A program made the position numbers and the translations under genes. From Parapontixanthobacter aurantiacus (GTDB lineage Bacteria; Pseudomonadota; Alphaproteobacteria; Sphingomonadales; Sphingomonadaceae): a stretch of DNA of 64,000 bases. Under the pieces are notes generated by a model that was given only the letters and a program-made list of their open reading frames with translations, did no database searches and was not told the origin of the DNA. Where the stretch lies: positions 1,622,975-1,686,974 of the forward strand of contig NZ_WTYW01000001.1 of the NCBI RefSeq assembly GCF_009827635.1, in the 5' to 3' direction. Positions 25,131-34,046 of the stretch are shown piece after piece. The stretch's first letter is position 1. Each line of letters begins with the position of its first letter.

Positions 25131-25275
25131 CCTAACAGGGAAGCGCTCCCTGTTATCGGTCCCTAAACAGGGAAACCTGTCAAAAAAATTCCTAGGTTTG
25201 AAGGATCCGCCCCGGCTCTGCTGAGATTGGCGGCGCATCGCTAGCTGCTAACGGCTTTTAACAGGGAAGGGATTA
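25131..25275. repeat. cluster of AACAGGGAA motifs with a near-perfect palindrome
   Basis: TAACAGGGA at 25133-25141 is mirrored by TCCCTGTTA at 25147-25155 (nine-base arms, five-base centre). CCCTAAACAGGGAAA follows at 25161-25175, and TTTAACAGGGAAGGG at about 25257-25271. The same core thus occurs three times on the plus strand and once inverted within about 140 bases. No gene lies between the tRNA and 25296. The motif could be a binding site for an element-encoded protein, a recombination site or a species-specific repeat. Confidence 0.7.
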
Positions 25276-25296
25276 TCTGGAAACAGGACTGCAATA

Positions 25297-25446
25297 CTAA
25301 GGCTTCGACACTACACGCACATCTTTCGTCAAATTTATCAATGACTTGATCGAAAAAATAGTTTGACCAACTCTTACTGGTCCGCTTATATATTCCTCGA
25401 CGTCGTTGATATTGTCCCGCACGGCGTCAGCAGCATCTTCGGTCAT
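25297..25446 (-). CDS. possible 49-residue hypothetical protein
   Basis: The ATG at 25446 with GAGGG about seven bases upstream opens a frame of 49 codons (MTEDAADAVRDNINDVEEY ... TKDVRVVSKP). It is acidic at the start and basic at the end, without a membrane segment. It diverges from the methyltransferase gene. Nothing recognised; it may be the tail of a lost longer gene or chance. Confidence 0.3.
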   Translation of the reverse strand: MTEDAADAVRDNINDVEEYISGPVRVGQTIFSIKSLINLTKDVRVVSKP

Positions 25447-25532
25447 GTCCGACCCTCGAAGCAGCAAGACAATCGAAAGCTTGATTGAGCCCTTCTGAAA
25501 GAGGGGCGTCTTGTTGCCGGGCGAAGGAATTA

Positions 25533-27008
25533 ATGATGAAGAATAAGGCCACCGTTCGCCACCGAACCCGTTCACCTTCCCGTTGCGAACCCAGCGAGCA
25601 ATCGAGTCGATCTCAAGTCTTGACCAATGATCCGCACAATGAGCTTGCACTGAAGATCGATAGTGTTTCGCCCAGCGATCTCAAACCGCCGCAGCGCCGT
25701 CTTAGGAAAAACTCGCCCCGGCAAATGGCCGCGCTCCGCAGCTCGATAAGCGAGTTCGGCTTCATCGGTCCGGTGCTGATAGATCGGGATAATCGTATCG
25801 TTTGCGGCCACGCACGTTGGCTGGCGGCAAAAGAGCTGCAACTCGAGCGTATTCCTATCATACGCGCTTCGCATTTAACCAAGGAACAGCTGCGCCTCTT
25901 TGCGATTGCTGAAAACAAGATTGGCGAACTGGGTGAGTGGGATCAAGACATTCTCAGCATCGAGCTGGGCGAACTTTCGCTTAATGTCGATATCAACTTG
26001 GAGCTGACCGGTTTCGCGATAAGCGAGATCGACGACTTGCTTATCAAACCGCAACATCGAGAGGAGGAGGAGGAGGACCGGTTCGATTCTCAGCATCACC
26101 AACCGGTCGCAAAAGCCGGAGATTTGTGGCATTTGGGAGAGCATCGTTTGCTTTGCGGAAGCGCCCTCGATCGTACGAGCTATTCGGTGCTGCTTCCTGG
26201 AGGTGAAAAGGCGCAGATGGTTTTCTGCGATCCGCCCTTCAATTTGCCGATGAAATCGATTTCCGGGAAAGGCAAGACGATCCACGACGAGTTCAGTTTT
26301 GCCTCTGGTGAAATGAGCCCTGAGGAATTCGCTAATTTCCTTGAAAGCGCGTTCAATCTCATGGCAGAATACAGCGCAAATGGAGCCATCCACTACCAGT
26401 GCATGGATTGGCGGCACATGAGTGAAATGCTCGCCGCTGGCAAGGCCGCTTATTCCGAACTTAAGAATGTGGTCGTTTGGGATAAAGGAAAGGGGGGCAT
26501 GGGGGCCTTTTATCGCTCGCAACACGAATTGATTTTTGTTTGGAAGGTTGGAAGCGGAAAGCACATCAACACGTTCGGGCTTGGAGAAACCGGGCGCTAT
26601 CGCACCAATGTGTGGTCCTATCGCGGCAACAACACCTTTCATGCTAATCGCGATGCTGAGCTTGCCATGCATCCGACGGTCAAGCCGATTGACCTTATTG
26701 CAGATGCGATCCGCGATTGTTCGCGCCGCGGAGGAGTCATTCTCGACGCATTCGGAGGGTCTGGGTCCACTCTTATCGCGGCTGAAAAGGTAGGGCGCCG
26801 CGCTCGACTTATCGAAATTGAACCGATCTACTGTGATCGCACTATCCTGCGTTGGCAGAATGCTACGGGAAAGAAGGCGGTCCTGGCCGCGAACGGTGAA
26901 GCATGGAGTAACGTTGCGAAAACGCGCGGCATTGAACTCGAAGCACCTATTGATGAATGGGGGAGCCCCAAACCTGAGACCCATATCGAAGACGGGGAGA
27001 CGGCGTAA
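25533..27008 (+). CDS. ParB-domain-fused DNA methyltransferase
   Basis: The 491-residue fusion has a ParB/sulfiredoxin-like N-terminal domain at about residues 45-130 (DSVSPSDLKPP, FGFIGPVLIDRDNRIVCGHA). Its N4/N6 adenine-cytosine methyltransferase of the beta class has the catalytic DPPFNLP near residue 232 and the SAM-binding loop DAFGGSGSTLIAAEK near 405. An acidic run (EEEEEED) links the halves. It probably modifies element or phage DNA. No restriction enzyme is adjacent, so a complete restriction-modification system is not supported. The ATG at 25533 has AAGGA upstream. It overlaps the DUF5681 gene by one base. Confidence 0.9.
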   Translation: MMKNKATVRHRTRSPSRCEPSEQSSRSQVLTNDPHNELALKIDSVSPSDLKPPQRRLRKNSPRQMAALRSSISEFGFIGPVLIDRDNRIVCGHARWLAAKELQLERIPIIRASHLTKEQLRLFAIAENKIGELGEWDQDILSIELGELSLNVDINLELTGFAISEIDDLLIKPQHREEEEEDRFDSQHHQPVAKAGDLWHLGEHRLLCGSALDRTSYSVLLPGGEKAQMVFCDPPFNLPMKSISGKGKTIHDEFSFASGEMSPEEFANFLESAFNLMAEYSANGAIHYQCMDWRHMSEMLAAGKAAYSELKNVVVWDKGKGGMGAFYRSQHELIFVWKVGSGKHINTFGLGETGRYRTNVWSYRGNNTFHANRDAELAMHPTVKPIDLIADAIRDCSRRGGVILDAFGGSGSTLIAAEKVGRRARLIEIEPIYCDRTILRWQNATGKKAVLAANGEAWSNVAKTRGIELEAPIDEWGSPKPETHIEDGETA

Positions 27009-27415
27009 TGGCTAGACCGTCCAAGACCATCATGATTCCCGGTAAATCTAACGAAACGCCGACTGAACCGAAAGTGGGACCCGGGTATCCTCCTAAGGCA
27101 ACTCGTTTCAAGCCTGGCCAATCGGGGAATCCTAAAGGCCGCCCGAAGAAAGATCGTTCTTTCGTAAAACGGATTGAAGCTGAACTCGACAGCGAAATGC
27201 AGGTCGAAGAAAATGGAGTAACAATCAAGCTTTCCAAGCGCGAAGTGTTGGCGAAGCGAATGGTCAATGATTCGCTTAAGGGTGATCCCCGCATGCTCAA
27301 TGCGCTTCTTAAGTTTTTGCCCGCCGAAACCACCAGTGCTCAAGACGAGGTCGAGGTAGTTTCGCGAGATGAAGTAATCGCTTTCCTGGCGCGTCACGGG
27401 AAACCGAGGTCGTGA
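27008..27415 (+). CDS. DUF5681 domain protein
   Basis: The 135-residue basic protein has the DUF5681 signature: VGPGYPPKATRFKPGQSGNP followed by KGRPKKDRSFVKRI, then a helical tail. The family commonly sits immediately before phage terminase large-subunit genes, as here, and may act as a small-terminase-like DNA-binding partner; that is inference from context. It overlaps terL by four bases (GTGA), so the two are translationally coupled. Confidence 0.85.
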   Translation: MARPSKTIMIPGKSNETPTEPKVGPGYPPKATRFKPGQSGNPKGRPKKDRSFVKRIEAELDSEMQVEENGVTIKLSKREVLAKRMVNDSLKGDPRMLNALLKFLPAETTSAQDEVEVVSRDEVIAFLARHGKPRS

Positions 27416-28890
27416 ATAAATTGTCTGAAGCTGTTTCGATTCCCGCAGCGATTTGGGATGCGATGACCAATTTGGATTTTCTCATCTTCTTGCGTCGAGT
27501 GATGGCCGAGATCGAGCCAGGGACGGAATATGAAGAAAATTGGCATATCCAAGCCATTGCCGATCGACTGAAGGCTGTAGAGGAAGGCGCATGTAAGCGT
27601 TTAATCATCAATCTACCGCCGCGCCATATGAAGACGATCATCGTTTCGATCGCGTTCGCTGCTTGGATTTTAGGGCACGATCCAACTCGTCGGATCATTT
27701 GCGTGACTTACAGCCATGATGTAGCAAAAGCGCAAGCGAGCCAGTTCGCTCGCATCGTGCGGTCCCCCTGGTTTCAGCGTTCGTTTCCCAAATGCCAAGG
27801 TGTTGCGCATAATCGCTTGACCGAATGGCAGACGACTGAAGGCGGTTATCGCCTCGCGACCTCCGTCGAAGGGAGTGTTCTGGGTCGCGGGGGCGACTAC
27901 ATCCTTCTCGATGATCCTAACAAGGGTCAGGAGATTTTTTCCGAAGTAGAGAGAAAAAAAGTTCAGGCGTCTTGGGATAATGTCATTTCTACCCGGCTCA
28001 ATCATCCGAAAAAAAGCGTCATTATCTGTGTTATGCAGCGCTTGCATGAAGAAGACCTCGCCGGCCATATGATGACGCAAGAGCAATACGAGCATCTTGT
28101 GATACCCGCGATTGCGCCCGAGAACGAGCGCTGGTGCCTGGCGAGCGGCGACGTACACCGTCGTAAAAAAGGGCAGGTTATTCAGCCGTCGCGGATGGGA
28201 CTGGAAGAGCTTGATCGACAGAAGGGAATCATGGGCGGTCTTGCCTTCTCCGCACAGTACCAGCAATCCCCCGTTCCGGACGATGGCGTGGTCATCCGCC
28301 GGCAATGGTTGCGTTATTATGAAGAAGAACCTGCGGAATACGAGCGAACCCTCGTAAGTTGGGATACGGCATCAACGCTCGGCGAAAATAGCGATTGGTC
28401 GGTTGGTACGGTCTGGGGACTCAACCAAGCCCATGTCTACCTTATCGACGTTATCCGAGTGAAAGAAGAAAGTCCTGAGCTGATCAAGCTCGTAGAAGAA
28501 ACGCATCGACAATTCGCTGCCGACCTTACGATCGTAGAGGATGGCGATCTTGGTCGTGCGGTGGTGCAGTCTCTGCGACGGACCTCCAAATTTTGTAAGC
28601 CGAAAGTCTACAAGCCGCGCTATGATAAGATCGCGCGCATGCAATCGCGCGCAGTAATGTTCGAGACTGGACAAGTTTTGCTTCCTAGGGAGGCGGATTG
28701 GTTGGCCGTTTATCAGCACGAATTGCTCGGCTTTCCGAACACCCGACATGATGATCAAGTGGACAGCACCAGTATGGCGCTTGATGATTTTCAGCGGTAT
28801 TTCGCGCGTCGTCTGGAGGCCGAGCGCCCCGCGCCCCGGAGGAACACGGAATGGGCGCGCCCGATGGGGGTGGATAGACGTCTAAAGTAA
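27412..28890 (+). CDS. terL: phage terminase large subunit
   Basis: The 492-residue packaging motor has an N-terminal ATPase with an atypical Walker A loop (LPPRHMKT near residue 68) and Walker B LLDDPNK near 164. A C-terminal RNase H-like nuclease has acidic residues in SWDTASTLGENSDWS near 315, VEDGDLG, and the final RHDDQVDSTSMAL. Such enzymes cut and pump DNA into a prohead at a portal. No portal or capsid gene is nearby. The GTG at 27412 overlaps the DUF5681 stop. Confidence 0.9.
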   Translation: MNKLSEAVSIPAAIWDAMTNLDFLIFLRRVMAEIEPGTEYEENWHIQAIADRLKAVEEGACKRLIINLPPRHMKTIIVSIAFAAWILGHDPTRRIICVTYSHDVAKAQASQFARIVRSPWFQRSFPKCQGVAHNRLTEWQTTEGGYRLATSVEGSVLGRGGDYILLDDPNKGQEIFSEVERKKVQASWDNVISTRLNHPKKSVIICVMQRLHEEDLAGHMMTQEQYEHLVIPAIAPENERWCLASGDVHRRKKGQVIQPSRMGLEELDRQKGIMGGLAFSAQYQQSPVPDDGVVIRRQWLRYYEEEPAEYERTLVSWDTASTLGENSDWSVGTVWGLNQAHVYLIDVIRVKEESPELIKLVEETHRQFAADLTIVEDGDLGRAVVQSLRRTSKFCKPKVYKPRYDKIARMQSRAVMFETGQVLLPREADWLAVYQHELLGFPNTRHDDQVDSTSMALDDFQRYFARRLEAERPAPRRNTEWARPMGVDRRLK

Positions 28891-29184
28891 CGGCAGATAG
28901 GCCACTAATTCCTAGCAAGCCGCACGATATGCAGGGTTTTTGCTTTTCTAAAACGTTATGAATTGTGAGGATCGTTCCGGTTGATCGTAGCTTAGATTTT
29001 ATCATGCGAACGACATCCGGCTATGCTATGTCCGAACCGGCGACCCATTTGAGGTTAATTTTCGTGAGCCGCCGCGCAAACGCACAGGATGCTCCAGACT
29101 TTGTCTGATCGACCCGATATATTCCTACCTCCGATTAGTCGCGCTTGTTTCAGGTAAGCATAGTTTCCATCTTTACGATGCCGC
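28891..29184. other. intergenic space between terL and the recombinase
   Basis: This space of about 290 bases lies between convergent genes. No ORF with coding character and no strong hairpin-plus-T-run terminator is seen. It is one place where a recombinase attachment half-site could lie, but no sequence repeat to support that was found. Confidence 0.4.
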
Positions 29185-30888
29185 CTACGCTATCGAATGG
29201 ATTGCCTCCTGATCGTTCCATGACATGGGGATCGCTCCTTTCGCCAGGATGGTCACACCATTCATTTGCGACGGCTGTTCTCCCTTCAGCATTTTTTCGA
29301 TGATTTTTGGCGAGAGAAAAGACAATCGGACAACTCTAGTGATGTAGGAAGCGGTAACCTTTTCTTTCCGCGCTAATGTAGCAATATCCATTTGTCCCTT
29401 CTCTAATTGGCGCCACCAAACACGAGCTTGGGCGAGAAGGTTGAGAAGAACCGGATCGACTTTGGAGACCATAACTTCGCCGCGTTTATCGATAAGCCTT
29501 AGGGAGTTACTGTTACGGACAAGACGCATGTCATTTGTAAGAGATGTCGTCGTTCGACCATTACAATTTGTTCCAAGTCCAATAAGCAGGCTCAAAACCG
29601 AGAGCGAAAGAATTATCTCAAGATGTTCGAGATGGATGATTACCCGCCTTATAAGCTTGTAATGCTCTGGGTTTGAAAGACTGTTGCAAAGCACTTCGCT
29701 TGATTGTCGAACTCGCTCGATCGAGGTACAGTCTAACGGCAATCCAACTTCGCTGAGAACGGCGATTGGATCTGACAAGAACTGGGAGACAGTTTTTTTA
29801 ACCAACTGTTCAAGTTCATCAGCTGGAAGACGCGACGGCATCTTGCCACTTTTTCGCTGACCCGTTTTTTGAAAATGTACAGACCTTTTAACGTAGTAGT
29901 AAAATCTCTTTTCAACAGAACGATATCTCCTACTATTGGGTTTAGAGGTATGAACTGGGATCCATGGTTCGCCGCTCTCATCAAACAATAATCCCCCTAG
30001 AAAGCGCGATGACGCCTTGCGATTAGCGCTCTGCCCCCGTGTATTTTCTGCAAGTATTGATTGAACATTATTCCATACATCAGAATCGATTATTGCCTGA
30101 TGCCGTCCTTCATAGATGGCCTTCTTATGACGTATCTTGCCGCAATAGATCGGATTTTTGAGAATTTGGTACAATTGTCCGCGAGTAAAACTTCGGCCAC
30201 CGATTGTACCACCGTCCTTTTTAATTCGAAGCGGTGCGGTGACGCCTTCGGCGGAAAGTTCGTCGAAAACTAGTCGCACAGCTTTAAGCGAAAGATAACG
30301 CCGATAGATATCGCGGATCAGTCTTGCGTGGCCCTCAACAATCCGGAGACTGTTATTTCCATCTGGCTCATACCCCAAAGGCGCTATCCCACCCATCCAC
30401 ATTCCTTTGGCCTTACTTGCTGCTATCTTATCCCTAATCCTTTCGGCTGTGATTTCTCGCTCAAACTGGGCAAAAGACAAAAGCATATTCAGGGTCAATC
30501 TTCCCATGGAAGAGGTAGTGTTAAATGCCTGTGTTACTGAGACAAAACTCACATTTGCTGCGTCAAAAATTTCGACGAGTTTTGCGAAGTCTAATAATGA
30601 TCGGGTCAGCCGATCGACCTTGTATACGACGACGATATCAATCCGGTTTTTTGCGACATCGGATAGCAGACGTTGCAAACTCGGCCGTTCAAGCGTTCCG
30701 CCCGAAACCCCGCCATCATCGTAATGCGCCGATAGCAGCTCCCAGCCTTCCGACGCTTGGCTGGCTACATAGGCGGCGCAAGCTTCGCGCTGCGCATCGA
30801 GCGAATTGAAATCCTGAGCGAGCCCATCTTCAGAAGATTTTCGAGTGTAGATCGCGCAGCGAACCTTGCCGGATGGATCATTGCCCAT
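29185..30888 (-). CDS. large serine recombinase
   Basis: The 567-residue site-specific recombinase has an N-terminal resolvase/invertase catalytic domain (AIYTRKSSEDG with the nucleophilic serine near residue 18, then FNSLDAQREAC and DIVVVYKVDRLTRSL). A recombinase domain follows (APLGYEPD, TRGQLYQILKNPIYCGKIRH), then a long C-terminal region. It would catalyse integration and excision of the surrounding DNA through att sites. Its start overlaps the stop of the DUF2924 gene upstream on the same strand by 11 bases. It looks intact. Confidence 0.92.
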   Translation of the reverse strand: MGNDPSGKVRCAIYTRKSSEDGLAQDFNSLDAQREACAAYVASQASEGWELLSAHYDDGGVSGGTLERPSLQRLLSDVAKNRIDIVVVYKVDRLTRSLLDFAKLVEIFDAANVSFVSVTQAFNTTSSMGRLTLNMLLSFAQFEREITAERIRDKIAASKAKGMWMGGIAPLGYEPDGNNSLRIVEGHARLIRDIYRRYLSLKAVRLVFDELSAEGVTAPLRIKKDGGTIGGRSFTRGQLYQILKNPIYCGKIRHKKAIYEGRHQAIIDSDVWNNVQSILAENTRGQSANRKASSRFLGGLLFDESGEPWIPVHTSKPNSRRYRSVEKRFYYYVKRSVHFQKTGQRKSGKMPSRLPADELEQLVKKTVSQFLSDPIAVLSEVGLPLDCTSIERVRQSSEVLCNSLSNPEHYKLIRRVIIHLEHLEIILSLSVLSLLIGLGTNCNGRTTTSLTNDMRLVRNSNSLRLIDKRGEVMVSKVDPVLLNLLAQARVWWRQLEKGQMDIATLARKEKVTASYITRVVRLSFLSPKIIEKMLKGEQPSQMNGVTILAKGAIPMSWNDQEAIHSIA

Positions 30889-31318
30889 CCAACGCTCCCT
30901 TCTGCCTTAGGCCAAAGAAAGCCGGACCCGACCATCTCGTCCCGGTTATTTGACGCGCAACGGCGCTTAGAGAATGCCACCGCTGGCCGTTCCAATGAAT
31001 TGTTCCGGAATTATCGATCGTTACTATATATGCATTACCGTTCCATTCCCGCCTTAACTGGACGTCCGCTGTAGTATTGCGCTTATCCAATTTACTCTGA
31101 GCCAAGCGGTCGAGTGTATCTTCAGCTTGCTGAGACAGTCCCCCAAAGGCATGGATCTGCAACTCCCGAGCGATCGCCATGCGTAACATTACGGCGCTAA
31201 TGCGTGGAATTTGCCGACAAGTCAGAGTTGCCCATTTCACCCTAAGCTGCTCTAGCGACAAATCCTCCAGCGCGGCGAGATCTTTGCTTAACCCCGCATC
31301 GGTTTGGTTGGTTTTCAT
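30878..31318 (-). CDS. DUF2924 family protein
   Basis: The 146-residue protein matches the DUF2924 pattern: LSLEQLRVKWATLTCRQIPR near the start, MLRMAIARELQIHAFGGLS, a basic middle, then LRREWNGNAYIVTI, the WNGQRWHSLSAVARQITGTR core and FFGLRQKG at the end. The family is typically encoded just ahead of serine recombinases in alphaproteobacterial elements and probably helps recombination or its control. The ATG at 31318 follows an AGGA. An 11-base overlap couples it to the recombinase. Confidence 0.88.
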   Translation of the reverse strand: MKTNQTDAGLSKDLAALEDLSLEQLRVKWATLTCRQIPRISAVMLRMAIARELQIHAFGGLSQQAEDTLDRLAQSKLDKRNTTADVQLRREWNGNAYIVTIDNSGTIHWNGQRWHSLSAVARQITGTRWSGPAFFGLRQKGALDGQ

Positions 31319-31880
31319 TAGCAGAATCCTAAATTTAATGAGTTCCAATTTTCGGGCTCACTAGTGCGCTTCTCTCATTCTTGTTGGACAGCGCTGCTTT
31401 CCTAACCCTGGCCCTAACTAACGCTCCGAATCGATATATTGTCTATAATATTATTGGTGTGAAGCCATTATTATTCATATGAATCCGCAATACTCCTTGG
31501 TAGATTTCCCTCGGTGGCCTATACTTGGCCCAATTTGAATTCTTATTAGACAGACAGGGATTTGATATGCCATCATACTACTTTTCCTTCCCTCGTTAGC
31601 GAAGAAGGATAAACTTCCTGCAAAAATTTCGATCGATAAATAAAGGTGAACTGAGTTAATAAAAGTAGTTAGGCTATATCTTATAAAAGTTCCTATTTTT
31701 CTTAATATCAACAGGTTCGATAGTGCGTTTCTGATTAAACACGATGCTATGCGCTTGGTGTGCTGCTGAATATTCTACCGTCGCTTGATCAGACATTGCA
31801 GATCACGGAAAATACTGGGTCAAAAAATATCATCGCTGAGTAGAGAGAAGGTTAAGGGCTTGGTAAACAATCATATCTAA
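31319..31880. other. AT-rich intergenic region, no convincing gene
   Basis: This is about 560 bases of distinctly AT-rich sequence between the divergent DUF2924 and GGDEF-EAL genes. It must hold both promoters. A 78-codon minus-strand frame at 31475-31711 has no Shine-Dalgarno and no recognisable pattern, and I do not call it. The right border of the mobile element probably falls here. Confidence 0.5.
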
Positions 31881-33956
31881 ATGAAATGGATGATCGCTCG
31901 CCCAACTCGCCTTGCATTCTGGTCAAGGAAACACAGCGAAAGCACCTGCCAAAGCCCGGCGAGCGCAAGCGACGACGTTGAACGCGCAAGTCGGCTTATG
32001 ACTTACGCCGAAAAGTTCGAGGATCGTTGGTTTTGGGAAACCGATTCTGAAGGTCGACTTACTTATTTATCAGAAAGCGTGTCTGAGCAGATCGAGGCTT
32101 TTGGCATCCGCACAATCGGCGAGCCTCTAGCAAATGTCTTTAAGCTCGATCAAAGCGAATACGAGCATGCCCGATCCCTACAGTTTCATCTTGTTTCTCG
32201 CACTCCGTTCGCCGGTTATCCTGTTCGTGGCCAAAAGGGCTTAAGCGAGAGCTGGTGGTCTATGTCCGGCCGACCGTGGGTCGACGATTTCGGACAGTAT
32301 CGGGGGTTTATCGGTTCGGGAACGGACCTAACTAAAAGCCGGAAGCAAGAGGCAACGATCAAGCGTCTGGCGTTAACAGATAGTCTGACGGAACTCGCGA
32401 ACCGTCAACGAATGCAGGATACTCTGAACGCATTGCTCGAGGCCAGCTCGAATGGAGGATCAACCCCGTCGATCCTGCTTCTCGATCTTGATGGCTTTAA
32501 AGCGGTCAATGACACCCTCGGGCACCCCGCCGGAGATGCCCTCCTGGTCCAAGTCAGCCGACGTCTTTTAAAGGCAGTCGGTCAAGCGGGGATCGTTGGC
32601 CGCCTAGGTGGAGATGAATTCGAAGTCCTGGTCCCTGCTTGTGATGACCGAACAATACTAAGCGAGTTGGCTAGTAAAATTATAGAAAAAGTCTCGGAGC
32701 CCTATTTGCTTAACGGATGCGCAGCTACCGTAAGTTGTTCCATTGGCATCTCGGTCGCTGATGAATCCGATCCGAAAGCCGAAACGTTGATCCGCAATGC
32801 CGATATCGCATTGTATGCTGCCAAGGACGGTGGACGGGCAACTTATAGGTTCTACGAAGAGCAAATGCTTGCGCGGGCTAAATGGCGGAAAGAGTTAGAA
32901 GATGATCTTAGGCTGGCGTTGAATGCCGACCAACTCGGTCTCATTTACCAACCAATCGTCAATACGATTACAGAAAAGCTTGTGGGCTTCGAGGCGCTCT
33001 TGCGATGGGAGCATCCTACCAGAGGGGCCGTCAGTCCGGGTGAGTTCATTCCCATAGCCGAGGAGAGCGGGCTAATTCAACAAATCGGGCAATGGGTTCT
33101 ACGAACAGCGACCATGGATTTGGCCCGTTTTCCCGAAGATTTGAGAGTCGCTGTCAACGTTTCTCCGATCCAGTTTTCAAACCCTGATTTGTTAACGATA
33201 CTGACCAACGCATTAGCCGAAAGCCAAATTTCGCCCGATCGGCTCGAGCTTGAGATAACAGAAAGTGTTTTCCTCAACGACGAAGATGCTTCGAGAAAAA
33301 CTTTCGCAGCGCTTAAGTCGCTTGGCGTGCGACTAGCCCTCGACGATTTCGGAACTGGATATTCCAGCCTTGCCTATCTTAAAAACGCGCCATTCGATAA
33401 GATCAAGATCGACCAGAGCTTCGTTAAAGGGGCCATCGACCCAAAAAGCAGAAATTCCGCTATCATCGAGGCCATTGTCTCACTTTCACGGACTTTGGGA
33501 ATGGAAACGACAGCCGAAGGTGTGGAGCATCAAGATGAAATCGAACTGATCCGGAGCCTAGGGTGCAGTCATATTCAAGGCTACGTGTATGGACGTGGCG
33601 CGCCGATAAACCAGCTTTTGCCCGCCTTGGCGACCGGTTCAAGAATCGTTCGCCCTATCGGCCCAAAGCGTAGCCGTAGCCGGCGAGCCAGCTTGCTTCG
33701 GTCGGGAAAGCTAGTTGTTCATGAGGAGCCTCAGACAGTACGTATCCGAAACATTTCGGAGACCGGCGCCCTAATTGATGACGCGGAATTCAATGAACAG
33801 ATGGTCGGCGTCAAGGTACTTGTCGAGGCACTCCAAGATGAACTGCGCTGGGCTGAAATACGTTGGGTGGAAACCAAAAAGGCCGGTATTGAGTTTTGCG
33901 AACCGATCGATCGAAAAGTTTTCGAAAGCAACTTTCTACAGTTCAATAAGAAATAG
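31881..33956 (+). CDS. PAS-GGDEF-EAL-PilZ cyclic-di-GMP protein
   Basis: This 691-residue cytoplasmic protein has a PAS-like domain at about 40-155 (WFWETDSEGRLTYLSESVSE) and a GGDEF domain with intact GGDEF near 243-247. Its EAL domain starts at EALLRWEHP near 371, with VNVSPIQFS, ELEITESVF, DDFGTGYSS, KIKIDQSFV and AEGVEH. A C-terminal PilZ-like domain from about 590 is RIRNISETGALIDD. Both synthesis and hydrolysis sites look complete. It converges on the kinase/FHA/phosphatase operon. The N-terminal start is weakly supported; ATG 31998 is an alternative. Confidence 0.9.
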   Translation: MKWMIARPTRLAFWSRKHSESTCQSPASASDDVERASRLMTYAEKFEDRWFWETDSEGRLTYLSESVSEQIEAFGIRTIGEPLANVFKLDQSEYEHARSLQFHLVSRTPFAGYPVRGQKGLSESWWSMSGRPWVDDFGQYRGFIGSGTDLTKSRKQEATIKRLALTDSLTELANRQRMQDTLNALLEASSNGGSTPSILLLDLDGFKAVNDTLGHPAGDALLVQVSRRLLKAVGQAGIVGRLGGDEFEVLVPACDDRTILSELASKIIEKVSEPYLLNGCAATVSCSIGISVADESDPKAETLIRNADIALYAAKDGGRATYRFYEEQMLARAKWRKELEDDLRLALNADQLGLIYQPIVNTITEKLVGFEALLRWEHPTRGAVSPGEFIPIAEESGLIQQIGQWVLRTATMDLARFPEDLRVAVNVSPIQFSNPDLLTILTNALAESQISPDRLELEITESVFLNDEDASRKTFAALKSLGVRLALDDFGTGYSSLAYLKNAPFDKIKIDQSFVKGAIDPKSRNSAIIEAIVSLSRTLGMETTAEGVEHQDEIELIRSLGCSHIQGYVYGRGAPINQLLPALATGSRIVRPIGPKRSRSRRASLLRSGKLVVHEEPQTVRIRNISETGALIDDAEFNEQMVGVKVLVEALQDELRWAEIRWVETKKAGIEFCEPIDRKVFESNFLQFNKK

Positions 33957-34046
33957 TCGAGTTAGACCTAAATCTATAGATATCGGACTAGACCATCTTC
34001 GGTTACGTTAAACCTGGTATATATCCGCTGACTTTAATGAGTGTAT

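Larger units (their letters stand above)
24957..31360. mobile_element. putative small integrative element with serine recombinase and terminase genes
   Basis: Between the tRNA-Ser gene and about 31.36 kb lie a repeat cluster, a ParB-domain DNA methyltransferase, a DUF5681 protein, a terminase large subunit, a large serine recombinase and a DUF2924 protein. Base composition reads more AT-rich than the flanks. No capsid, portal, tail or lysis gene is present. I found no repeated copy of the tRNA end, so the borders are a guess and attachment sites are not defined. Confidence 0.55.

Noticed and set aside
25533..28890. A restriction-modification or other defence system
   Set aside because: A methyltransferase is present but no endonuclease or other effector gene is adjacent; the partners are terminase-type genes.
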